This document shows, piece by piece, positions 55,155-64,000 of a stretch of 64,000 nt of DNA. The notes under the pieces are model-generated. The model ran no database searches and was not told where the DNA came from. It saw nothing but the letters and a program-made list of their open reading frames with translations. Source of the DNA: Sclerodactyla briareus (taxonomy: Eukaryota; Echinodermata; Holothuroidea; Dendrochirotida; Sclerodactylidae). The stretch lies in contig JAODTK010000178.1 of NCBI GenBank assembly GCA_026419785.1, positions 186,001-250,000 on the forward strand, read 5' to 3'. Made by a program: the position numbers and the translations under genes. Position 1 is the first letter of the stretch, and each line of letters opens with the position of its first letter.

Positions 55155-55485
55155 GGCTTTTTATATAATATGCGCTGTACCACCGAAGTGTTCAAAGCTC
55201 TTCACAGACAGCGGAATCATAGGAACCATTCATGCACTCCAACAATCCCCGGAGAGTATATCGCAGCAGCGATAACCAGCCGCGGGCTGTGTTCTTATAC
55301 CTCACCGTCCCATTTGGACCACTGGGTGGGAGAAGCAAGCGGGATAAGTACCCCCTACCCTACCCCCCCCCAAGTACCACCCCCTTGTCGCTCAAGGGGT
55401 AAACCGTGGCGGGCTCGAACCCACAAACCTCTTGATTACAGCTGAAACCGCCTTAGCCAATTAGGCCACCAACGTCCCACTCCCA
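55155..55485 (-). repeat. tRNA-derived SINE of a different family
   Basis: On the minus strand the head GGTGGCCTAATTGGCTAAGG with the B-box GGGTTCGAGCCCGCC is tRNA-like. A body with an extended C/G run follows, and an end reading GAAGAGCTTTGAACACTTCG-GTGGTACAGCGCATATTATA. The anticodon stem of the head does not pair well, so it is not a working tRNA gene. Confidence 0.75.
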
Positions 55486-56120
55486 TCTGTGACCTAACAT
55501 TGAATTCATAGACATATAATGTATGAAATGCCTGTAGAGAGGGCGATATTTACAAAATTATCAACCTCTGAACCGACTGGGTACCTTACCCACACAGGCG
55601 ATAACCAGTGCGGTGTATAGGACGCGCAATGAAACCTTGCTTCCTCCTTCCCCCCCAAAAGTAATCAAAAGATTTTGGATAGGTACAATTCCTGCTCTCC
55701 ATGTTCGTTTCCTTCATTTTGCTTTGAGGTGTGCTCTGCCGGTTTGTATGCAAGGGTCATCTAAAGGAGAAAAAAATCTAAATAAATGGCTGCCTATGCT
55801 TATCATGGACACTCTCCTCATAACAAATTAACAAAAAATCCAAAATGAATCAGTGATCTCTTTGACTGGTCCTGACCTATCAACTGATCACTTGCTTACT
55901 TGACAGTTCCACATACTCCCACCTCGGATTGGGTTCGTAAAACCCCGGGAAATGTTAGTGCAGTTAGCACGAACTGTAACTTCCCGTAAGGAAGCCGTAT
56001 ACAGATTTTAGAGCTTAATCAGACTGAGCATGCCTGACTGCTACTCGGTTTACCACTTAATCAACCGTGACGCTGGCCGTAAAAATAGAGGTCCTGACTC
56101 TTATGGGAGCCCCATACACA
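55486..56120. other. Unassigned DNA
   Basis: No exon with family similarity was found. A 72-codon plus-strand frame (55,613-55,831) is not recognised. Confidence 0.35.
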
Positions 56121-57110
56121 GTAGGAGCTTAGTCTATCCAGGTTGGGTCAAGTTATCATGTTCACCCACACCACCGAGCATTGTCAATTTTGCCAATTTT
56201 TCACTAATTTCCGACAATGTGCCAACATGTTTCATTCACAACCCATCACCCCAATTTACACTACCAATATGGTTCATTACTCCCCAGAGAAACCATATAT
56301 GGACTTAGCCTGATCAAAACTAAGCATTCCCCATTTCTTGTTCGTGTTCACAAGGTGTTTCATAACTTGAGACCTTTGGTGACCTCAATGACCAATTTTT
56401 TGCACTATTTTCACATATTGTAATTATGAAACCTCGAGAACCCCATTGACAACACACTAAAATAGGGTTCCTGTACTCCCCAATGAACGTAATATGACTT
56501 TTGCCTGATCATACTAAGCATAAGCATTCCCAACTTTCTGTGTTCACAAAGGGTTCAGACTGACCTTTGTTGACCTCAAATGACCGTACCCTGCCCCCAA
56601 ATATATTGTATTCATTTTGAGAACTTACCCATTTATAGCCTAGCTTGATTCCATCAGATGGGGTCAAGTCATTGTGTTCACAAAAGCCACATTGGCCAAA
56701 ATAACATGTTTCCCATTTCCCACACTCTTCTACTAAACCACACCGACCCCCATCCACACTAAAATACGGTTTTGGACCCCCATGAAAGATGTACATAGGA
56801 ATTAACCGGAGCAGGGTCGGGACTCTTCTGGTTTCAGACTGACCTCTGTTGCGCCCATCTGACCTGCCCTGCCACGAATAGTTCATGTCCCATTGTGGGG
56901 AACCAATACCAGGTAATATCTTGACACCTACAGGTGGTGTTACTGTGTTCACAAGCCAAGTTCAAAAAAACGAAAATCAACCTTCTCCTCTCAACTTTTT
57001 CAACCCAATATGAATTTGCTTTCAGGAAGCCAAGTGAGGCCCACCTAGGAACTCTGCAGCAGAGTTCGACTATGCTCAGTATAATATCATGCAATCAGTG
57101 TACCCTTTCC
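56120..57110. repeat. Diverged direct repeats sharing a GTCAAGTTAT-GTGTTCACAA motif, part 1
   Basis: Segments with GTCAAGT-AT-TGTGTTCACA...CC, CATTCCC-ACTTTC-TGTTCACAA and TGACCT-TGTTGACCTCAAATGACC recur at about 56,150, 56,340, 56,540, 56,660, 56,830 and 56,930. Similar pieces lie at 58,690-59,280. Units look like 200-300 bp, strongly diverged. Confidence 0.5.
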
Positions 57111-57483
57111 ACCTGCTGTCCCGGGACCGCCACTTCACCCCCCCCCTTTGAACCTCCAGGTCTGACCACTTCCTTTCCTTTCCTCCTCGGATCCTGGAGG
57201 AGTGGAAGGATACCGTCTAACATGCTGATCAAGCCAACCGACGGAATTATTCGATTCCCAACACAACCCAGAATCCCAATAACCCCATATCCACGGCTTA
57301 CTAGTCCAACATCGCAACTGTAGTACCTACGCTAGGAAATATCCATGAATGCTGGATATTTCGAACCCAAAATTTTTTTCATATTTGCCAGCGTTCACGA
57401 CACTGCCTCTAATCTTCTCTGCTTCTCTTCACGCATGTCCCTAAAGGCAATTTTTGGAGTTGTACATTGAAAAAGCCTTGGCC

Positions 57484-57504
57484 ACACACACACACACACA
57501 CATA
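57484..57504. repeat. CA dinucleotide microsatellite
   Basis: About nine CA units in a row, interrupted by CATACATGCG at the right edge. Confidence 0.9.
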
Positions 57505-57549
57505 CATGCGCCGGTACAGAAGGAATAAAAATTTCTGTCCTGGACTCAC

Positions 57550-57657
57550 CCGATGTCAAAAGTAATGGGATTATCTTGCATCTGCCTTTCCAGGGTTGCC
57601 CTATTCGCTGGAGTTACCATATTCGGCGATAGCCAGAGACGTCCTTTGAAGTGATAT
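57550..57657 (-). CDS. Candidate upstream exon (possibly DUOX)
   Basis: A 108-base open stretch between an acceptor (TTCATTCAG) and a strong donor (CGG|GTGAGT) encodes FKGRLWLSPNMVTPANRATL, then ERQMQDNPITFDIG. It lies upstream of the DUOX linker exon on the same strand. Joining it directly leaves the frame off by one, so either an indel or an undetected exon intervenes. I do not recognise the sequence within the family, so it may be another gene or chance. Confidence 0.4.
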
Positions 57658-58680
57658 CTGAATGAACTCATTCATCACAGATCAGTGAACCTCCCCTGCA
57701 TAATAGTAAGCAGGCGTTTACAACCTCGCTTTATGTGCGTTTGAGGGAAGTATTCCCAACTGCGACAGACACGATAGCAGGTTAGGGAACATATTTTTTG
57801 TCCATCGATTTTAATCAACATTTTCTAAGAGAGTGGCACGGGGTGCCACTATCGTAACGGTAGCCCAACTCCAAGAATTGGAAAATTGTTTTTCAGTCTT
57901 TGTGACCGTTTCCATTTCATCTTTTTTATTGGTCAAATCACACTTCTGTAGTAGAATTAATTATCTCTTCATACCTTTGGATAACTAATTTAGTGGCAGC
58001 CCGCCCATGCCTAATGCGTCAAATTGAGTTGGAATTCAAATTAAAATGAGTGCTTTCGCTTTAACAGTGTCCAAACACCCAGTGATCTAATGGTCGTATT
58101 ATATGTTATTGGAGCTGAGTCAAAAACAAAAATGCAGTTAGATTGCACAAATTAATGATGCCCAGTAGCTATATAAATATATATACCTCCACAAAGTGCA
58201 ATGATCGACTATAGTCAACTAACTTCTAGTCTTAGAGTTGAAAAAGTAATGCGCCTTTCACAGAGGGTTACGCACACACTATAACAACAACTGAACTCCT
58301 TATAGCGAGTGTATACTGGGGAACTCACAAAACATGCCACAAGTTACTGAATCATGGACAAAAACAGTACTGGATTTCAATTCTTCAAAACTCAAGTTTA
58401 TAAGACTGAATCCAATGGCATGCACAATGACAGTGTAGCGCAATCAAGACTGGGTTCTGAAAACCAGAACCCCAAGATGCAGAAGTGGCCCATGACTACT
58501 GCCGTTATACTTCCACTGAAGTTTGTTACCTCAGATTACCCCTGAACCCGACTCTAAGAAAATTGTGGCTAACGGACTGATAGTATCTTTGGGATAAAAT
58601 TATATATACTTCCAAGCAAGGATAGCATAGCATCAGACTTTGGACCTCTCCTGTACCAAAGGGCCGCTGACCTAACCCCA
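57658..58680. other. Unassigned DNA
   Basis: Ordinary mixed sequence; TATATAAATATATATA near 58,171 is simply A/T-rich. No gene is supported. Confidence 0.35.
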
Positions 58681-59290
58681 AACATACAGGGACCATTTAC
58701 TCTTTGATATGAACCCACATACCACACATGAGTGATTGTGTTAACAGCCAATTTGTAAAGTGTAAAATCACAATTTTTCACAATTCCCAAATCTCTCCCC
58801 AAAAATTACTCCCGCTAACCAAACATATGGTTATTGTCTACCTCATAAGAAACGAATACCCAATCATCACCAGATGACCTCTGACCTGACCCCAAAACCA
58901 TAGGGCTTGTGTTCTCATTATGAGCTTCATCATCCTGTTTGGGGTTGGGTTACTATTTGCCCAATCAACATTTTAACAATTTTCCTTTTTCCCCAAAAAA
59001 TGAGAACCGCTGGTCCGCTGCACCAGAAACAGGGACTTGTACACTCGTCATATAAAAGCTACAAACTAATTTCATCACTTGATTGACCCAAGCATTCTGG
59101 ACGTTATACCACCATCCACAAGATTCCCAGACTTTGACCACTGTTAACCTCAGATGAACTCTTATCCAAAACAATAAGACATCCATGTAATCATCATGGG
59201 GAACCCACCGACCAAGTATGGCTTCATCAATCCCGTGGGTCAAGTTATCTTCTCAACAAGCCAAAGGCCACAAGGGGAAAAATAGGTGGA
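58680..59290. repeat. Diverged direct repeats, part 2 of the 56-kb family
   Basis: Pieces such as GACCTAACCCCAAACATA, GACCTCTGACCTGACCCCAAAACCATAGGG and GTCAAGTTATCTTCTCAACAAGCC resemble the blocks at 56.1-57.0 kb. The unit structure is blurred by divergence. Confidence 0.4.
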
Positions 59291-59604
59291 TTGTGAAGTA
59301 CATTTCCCATTCATTCAGGCCTGAATTTCCACATAATCATAGAATTCCGCCTCTCCGGAATGCTCCCACCCTTGGGGGGGGAGCTGCTCGCGGAAAACCA
59401 AAACGATCTGCATCCCTAATCCTTATGAACTGGTCTCCAAGATTATTGAGCGGAAGATTTCCCAGGTCTCCCCGAGGTAGTCCTCCAAGGATGCCTCCTG
59501 GCCAAATTCAAGCCATTCGGGTAGTCCGCCCATCACAGGGTCTTCACAGTAGTTTTTCAATCACATCCCGGCAACTGCGAGTACCTCCTGTTGGTATGGT
59601 CGAT

Positions 59605-60160
59605 GATTTGTGGGGTGGATAGATAGATTTCTGTCTAAGGATAGATATATTCTGGGATGGATAATTTGTGGGATGAATAGATAGATATGTAGGGTATATT
59701 AGATTTGTGGTATGGATAGGCAATCTGCAGGTCGATAGATTTGTGGAGGATAGATAGATCTTGTAAGTAGATAGATTTGTGGATGGCTTGTAGATTCGTG
59801 GCAGGATAGATGATCATGGGATGGATAATATTTGTGGGATGGATAGATTTGTGGGATGAAGATAGATAGTGGGGCGATAGATTTGTTGGGAAGTATTAAA
59901 CGGAGAAGGAGGCAGAAAAATTTGTGGGAAAGATGGATTTGTGGGATGGATGGATAGCTCCTGGATGGATTCGTGGGATGATTAATATGGATTTGTTGCG
60001 ATGAATATATAGATTTTGAATTCATGTGATGGATTATATAAATTCATGAGAAATAGATTTGTGTGGGATTGGTAGATACTTTTGTGGAATGGATGGTTTG
60101 ATCCAAGGGGACGATAAAGTATGGATTTGTGGGATGGATGTGTTCGTGTGATGGGGAGAT
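59605..60160. repeat. Minisatellite of GGATGGATAGATTTGTG units (~17-bp)
   Basis: TTTGTGGGATGGATAGA-type units, with GATAGATA runs, recur through the stretch with many small losses. Open frames on the minus strand rich in Tyr, Ile, Pro and His reflect the repeat and are not genes. Confidence 0.88.
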
Positions 60161-60189
60161 AGGAAATGTTTCATGTATAAATTTCAGGG

Positions 60190-60300
60190 GACTGTATCAT
60201 TCTGCGCGGCTCTCATCTTACCCCAGCATCAATACTAGTAATATTCTTCATAATCTATATCAGGTACTGGGTATCATTCAGCGCTAACTCTTCCTACTTT
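60190..60300. repeat. ~68-bp repeat, left part (also at 61,140-61,290)
   Basis: Units like GTACTG-TATCATTC-GCGCTGGCTCT-TCTTACC-CAGCAT-TA-CAGTAATATTCT-ATATATTATCAG occur here about 1.5 times and again about 2.3 times at 61,140-61,290, separated by 0.83 kb of unrelated DNA. Confidence 0.7.
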
Positions 60301-61139
60301 TCCTTCTACTCAGATACTGGCTGGGCGCACTCAGAGCATGACAGCCAGGCGGGTGCAGCAGAAAAACTCAAAAACACAAAGGAAAACTATCTCAAGTATA
60401 CCACTGTGCCTTTTACTACTGGAGAATTTTTACTGAAGGAGATTTAACACCCCAACCCCCTCAGGATTGCGTGCCACTCCTCATATCCTTGCAAAAAAGA
60501 TTCCTTGTACCATTCAAACGACCAAAAGGGATATTAAAATTGAGAGTATTTGCGTGGCGACCCCTACAAGTGTGGGGTTCGAGGAAGTGTTCCCTAGGAA
60601 TACCTACAAGATTATTGTTGCTTTATAAATAATTTCGGCGAGCTAGCTTGCGGCGATGCTGAAAGGGAACCCCCCAGTTCAATTGAGAGAGAGATTAGTA
60701 ACAGTACCTGGGGTGCAACAGAATCATTGTTTCTTATAAACCTAGCACCTGATCTTTGTACTTTCTCAATAGCATCAATTTGTGTTTTTATGTTGTGGGT
60801 CCCAGGACAACAGAGGCGTATGCCAAGTGTGGCCTAACCAGAGACAAAAATGCGGTTTTCCAATGCACTTTCTCAGAACAGTTGGAGAGGACTTTCTTCT
60901 TAAGAGACCAAGCACACTCTCTAAAGCTTTCGTATTTTTTGTATTTGCTACGTGTATGCTCCATTCCATGTCATTCTGGAGGTGCACTCCACGGTAGGGA
61001 TGTATACATGACTAAGTCACTTTCGTGGTTTCCTTCCCTAAACGATAGTGTGAGGGGTCGGATTTCCTCTTCTATTATGTTCATACATAACCTTTGGATC
61101 CTTAGAGTGCATCTGCAGTCCGTCTGCCATCTGTAACTC
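60301..61139. other. Segment interrupting the ~68-bp repeat
   Basis: About 0.83 kb that splits a small tandem array. A plus-strand frame of 126 codons (60,756-61,136) and its neighbours show no recognised domain. The segment may be an inserted element, though no terminal repeats were seen. Confidence 0.4.
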
Positions 61140-61290
61140 TAATCTTACCTCAGCATATACCAGTAATATTCTCTATGTATATTATTATCAGGTACTGTAT
61201 AATTCGTGCTGGCTCTAGTCTTACCTCAGCATTATATCCCATCATATCCTCCATGTATATATTATCAGTACTGTATCATTGGGTGCTGGC
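61140..61290. repeat. ~68-bp repeat, right part
   Basis: About 2.3 copies of the unit described at 60,190-60,300: two complete GTACTGTAT-AATTC/ATTGG-GTGCTGGCT...CTTACCTCAGCAT units and a partial one. Confidence 0.7.
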
Positions 61291-62050
61291 TACAGGTTTC
61301 TCCAGCCGGGTCAAATTTTGTCCGGGTGGTGATTGCCGTCCTGAGGAGGGGTCTATAAGGGAGGGGGTGTCCCCCTCCCCTTGCAAAATTTCGGCCCTCG
61401 AAAAGTGGGCTAGATGCCCAAATGGTGCAATATTTGGTGCCATTTGCCCTATGCATGTAGCTCCCAGAAATCTCCATTTTACAGGCAGTGTTTTCAATTT
61501 CTTACGATAGCAAAGTGAAAAAAAAAACTTCCAAAATGCGGTCAAAACAATAGTTGAACAACGAAGACGTCCCAAGGCTGTCAGTCGGAACTGTTTCATG
61601 CTTCTTCCACATATTCTGGGGAGATGGTAGCCATGTTCTATCATTGAAGTGAGCTACAAAGCTGAGGTAGGATTAGAAGCGATATGAAACATCCGGCCCC
61701 TGCCCCGATCCCTCGACCCCACCTCCGCCAAACCTAAACCTTCCCCACCCTAACCCTTCACCCTTCCCCCCCCTCCCCCCGACCACTCCCTCAAGCGATC
61801 CGTTCCGAGTGGATGCACCCAACATTTCATGAGTTTCATACGCAACGTACGACCACCGAACATTTGTAAATAAAGCGCTTGAACTTGTTTGGATTGTACA
61901 CTATACAAGCGTCGTGTAATTATAATAAACATATATTTTCGATCACAATCCTAATAGGCTTTGTTTTCTTGCATTGATCACGATGTGACAGTTCCCACAG
62001 CAAGCCTACCAATATCGAACGCGATTTTCATTAATATCGCTGTATTCACG
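61291..62050. other. Interspersed repeat with GC-rich hairpin, then unassigned DNA
   Basis: At 61,300-61,400, GGGAGGGGGTGTCCCCCTCCCC is an 8- to 9-bp G/C hairpin of the type seen elsewhere in the window. A 122-codon minus-strand frame crosses it and is not recognised. A C-rich pyrimidine stretch lies at 61,690-61,790. Confidence 0.45.
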
Positions 62051-62059
62051 GGCGAAAAT

Positions 62060-63365
62060 CCGGGGGGGATGCGGGGGAATGTATCCCCCCCACTTTTGAG
62101 GTAGGGGGATGGCCGGTACAAAAATCCCCCCTAGTTTTTGTCAGTCATATTTTTTTTGACAATTCATAATTAGACATTCTCCCACTTTTATTACAACAAT
62201 ATTTTAATAAGTTTTTAGGCGACCACTGAATAAGCTGAGCTCATACTCAGTCACCCAACAGCCAATAAACCTGTCATTTACCTGACAGTCCTAACCTACC
62301 CTATCTGATTCGATTTTCCCTGAGCGCGAGCCGGCTGGCCGGTTGCCATGGCTCCGCTGCACTTTACGGTTCAAGATAAAGGCGGAAGAGCTGAGCTAGA
62401 ACCCCTTCGCCTTCCGCTTATGAGACAACTCCCCCGTCGCATAGTGGAAATCAGCCGGCAGTACCCACTCAGAGACCACAGAGACGCATTACTGGCACCA
62501 GTTTCTTCCAGTTCCTGGATGAATTGTGTCGCAGTTGGAAGATAGATCTAACATTTCTCAGCCGCCTTCTGGATTGTCTGAGTATGCCAGCTGAGGATCT
62601 TCGTCGTGGGTACAATCAAAGTAACACCAGGGTAGCCAAGCAGAACCCAGAACTGAACCCTAACCGTCTTGGGAATTCAGCTGGCAATGTTTTTCCAGGA
62701 TTCCACAGGGGCTGAATCACTCCACGCAGCCAAAGAGGCCTACCGTGGAAGCCAGAGAGTGTGCGGATCTGTTTCCGCAGTCAAGGCTCTACTCCAGCTT
62801 CTGCTCTGTGTGCCCAGTGTCGTCCCGTGAATGTGAGCGCAGTTTTCAACGCTGAGAAGGCTGGAGACTGGTTGAGGAGTACCTGTCACAGAGGCGCTTG
62901 AACGCAGTGCTGTGTGTAAAAAAACGTGCACCACAAACTCCTAGACGGTACTAATGTGGAGAAACTGGCGAAACATTTATATCGTGCTCGGAGACGAGAA
63001 CGACATGTGTTTGGAACGATTTTAAACTGGAGCTCCATCCCACTCACATCACATGTAACTTGAGATCGTCCTATCACTTAATTGCATGGATTTGCCTGTG
63101 GTGACTGTCGCTGAGGTCTGCCCTCATTAACATAACATGTTATGTTGTCTTGTATATTTAGTTCTTCGCGCATTTTATTAACTGATCAAATGTTAGATAG
63201 CTTTCAAATATCCACAATTCTCGTTTAAACATCCACACATCGGAGATAATATATTCATTCTTGAAAGCGAGTAACCGCTGAAAACGCCTCAAGTGCCGTT
63301 TCCGGGCGTCGGGAGGTTTGGGAAAAAGAAAAATTTTCGTGTACGCTCCGCGCCAACCTATGCTT
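62060..63365 (+). mobile_element. hAT-related element, copy B, with transposase remnant
   Basis: Shares its head (62,060-62,320) and tail (62,945-63,365) with copy A at 20.7-22.0 kb. The middle (about 62,340-62,940) keeps broken plus-strand pieces of a hAT transposase: THYWHQFL (about 62,485) and the C-terminal dimerisation signature CPVSSRECERSF (about 62,812-62,845). These are followed by LRRLE and RSTCHRGALNAVL in shifted frames. Terminal inverted repeats and an 8-bp target duplication were not identified. The copy is inactive. Confidence 0.65.
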
Positions 63366-63449
63366 TGATCAATATTGGTTACGCGACTCAAACCCTTGGC
63401 GTTCCTAGATATTTTAACAAATGTCCGGCAACCGGTGCTGGCTAATGGA

Positions 63450-63525
63450 CCAATCAGTGCGCGTGACTTTCTGTGGCATTAACGTCTTAACTCTCCATGT
63501 TTTTTCTCCATCTCATATAAATCAG
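63450..63525 (+). promoter_or_regulatory. CCAAT-TATA promoter-like pair
   Basis: CCAAT at 63,450-63,454 (in GGACCAATCAGTGCGCG) and TATAAAT at 63,516-63,522 are about 60 bases apart, with CpG sites between. A pyrimidine-rich stretch follows at about +40. No convincing exon follows within the window. Motif evidence only. Confidence 0.3.
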
Positions 63526-64000
63526 AGCCAAGCCGCGAGTGACAGATCGTCGACATTCCAGTCTACGACATCTTCTTCTTTCTAATGCTTTTTTCCATTG
63601 ATTTTTTTTCTCCTAGACTATTTGGACCATTTAGACTCATTGTGTGTTCAACTGAACGCAGTAATCGGTATCAGAATTGGTCCGCTTAATAGCAGCCATG
63701 ATCGGAATCATATCGAATTGAAAAGTTCCAATCCTACATACAATTATTGCAAAACCTAAGAGCAACCTAAACTGGAACGATCACTGCTCAGAATTGACCG
63801 ACACGATCGGTAAATATAGTATGTTGATTGTATGCTGATGCTGAAACAAACAATGTTTTGTAGTTTGCCCACAAGGTTTTTACGCACGTTCCCCCCCCCC
63901 TCAATCTCCCTTTCAACGAATCACAAATCCTAACATGACACATCATTCACTGCATGTACCGTACCTACACGAGCCCAATTAAACTGCATGCAGCTACGTA
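63526..64000. other. Unassigned DNA at right edge
   Basis: No gene or repeat recognised apart from a C run near 63,890. Confidence 0.35.

Noticed and set aside
55395..55482. Functional tRNA gene on the minus strand
   Set aside because: D-arm and B-box look right, but the anticodon stem has mismatches and the unit continues into a SINE body and tail.
59635..60025. Tyr/Ile/Pro/His-rich proteins on the minus strand
   Set aside because: Translation of the GGATGGATAGATTTGTG minisatellite.
60756..61136. 126-codon plus-strand gene
   Set aside because: Opposite strand is open as well, no domain or splice evidence; kept only as part of the inserted segment.
61276..61644. 122-codon minus-strand gene
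   Set aside because: Runs through a dispersed GC-hairpin repeat; no recognisable domain.

Overview
The window looks like uncorrected long-read assembly of an animal nuclear genome. Genes are split into exons by GT-AG introns, the DNA is about 40% GC, and there are tRNA-derived SINEs, LINE and hAT remnants and many minisatellites. The one clear host gene is a dual oxidase (DUOX). Gene and repeat style fit a marine invertebrate, possibly a deuterostome such as an echinoderm or hemichordate, but the species cannot be fixed from the sequence. Single-base gains and losses interrupt otherwise highly conserved DUOX codons in many exons. Most reading-frame breaks there are therefore best read as sequence errors, and long ORFs are rare for that reason.

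Layout. 1-5,526: no host gene seen; a decayed LINE reverse-transcriptase remnant (about 1,160-2,960, +) and a short minisatellite. 5,527-20,363: a Polinton/Maverick (adintovirus-like) element of about 14.8 kb, bounded by matching terminal inverted repeats of about 60 bp. It holds remnants of a double-jelly-roll major capsid protein (+), an A32/FtsK-type packaging ATPase (+), a retroviral-type integrase (-), a Polinton-associated small membrane protein (-) and a protein-primed family B DNA polymerase (+) ending at the right terminus. It also holds several unassigned ORFs and an internal ~70-bp hairpin-bearing tandem array. 20,364-32,013: repeat-rich intergenic DNA with a hAT-related element (copy A), GC-rich hairpin repeats, a promoter-like patch near 24 kb and a 32-bp minisatellite. 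32,014-54,823 (perhaps to 57,657): the DUOX gene on the minus strand, with 16 well or reasonably supported coding exons. They run from the cytoplasmic linker after the peroxidase-like domain, through two EF-hands, the six-helix ferric-reductase core, and the FAD- and NADPH-binding domains, to the conserved C-terminal HYENF. The N-terminal peroxidase-homology exons were not found and probably lie beyond the right edge. Its introns carry three large minisatellites (57-, 56- and ~52-bp units), two same-strand SINEs and a 51-bp-stem hairpin. 57,660-64,000: repeats, a hAT transposase remnant (copy B) and a CCAAT/TATA promoter-like site near 63.5 kb.

How parts relate. DUOX makes extracellular hydrogen peroxide from cytosolic NADPH under calcium control; all the modules of the oxidase half are visible in order. 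The Polinton carries the replication (polymerase), integration (integrase) and virion (capsid, packaging ATPase) modules of a virus-like transposon. Every core frame is broken, more densely than in DUOX, so it is probably a partly decayed copy with sequence errors on top. Limits: everything was read by eye without alignment tools; exon edges rest on splice consensus and family conservation, and repeat copy numbers are approximate.
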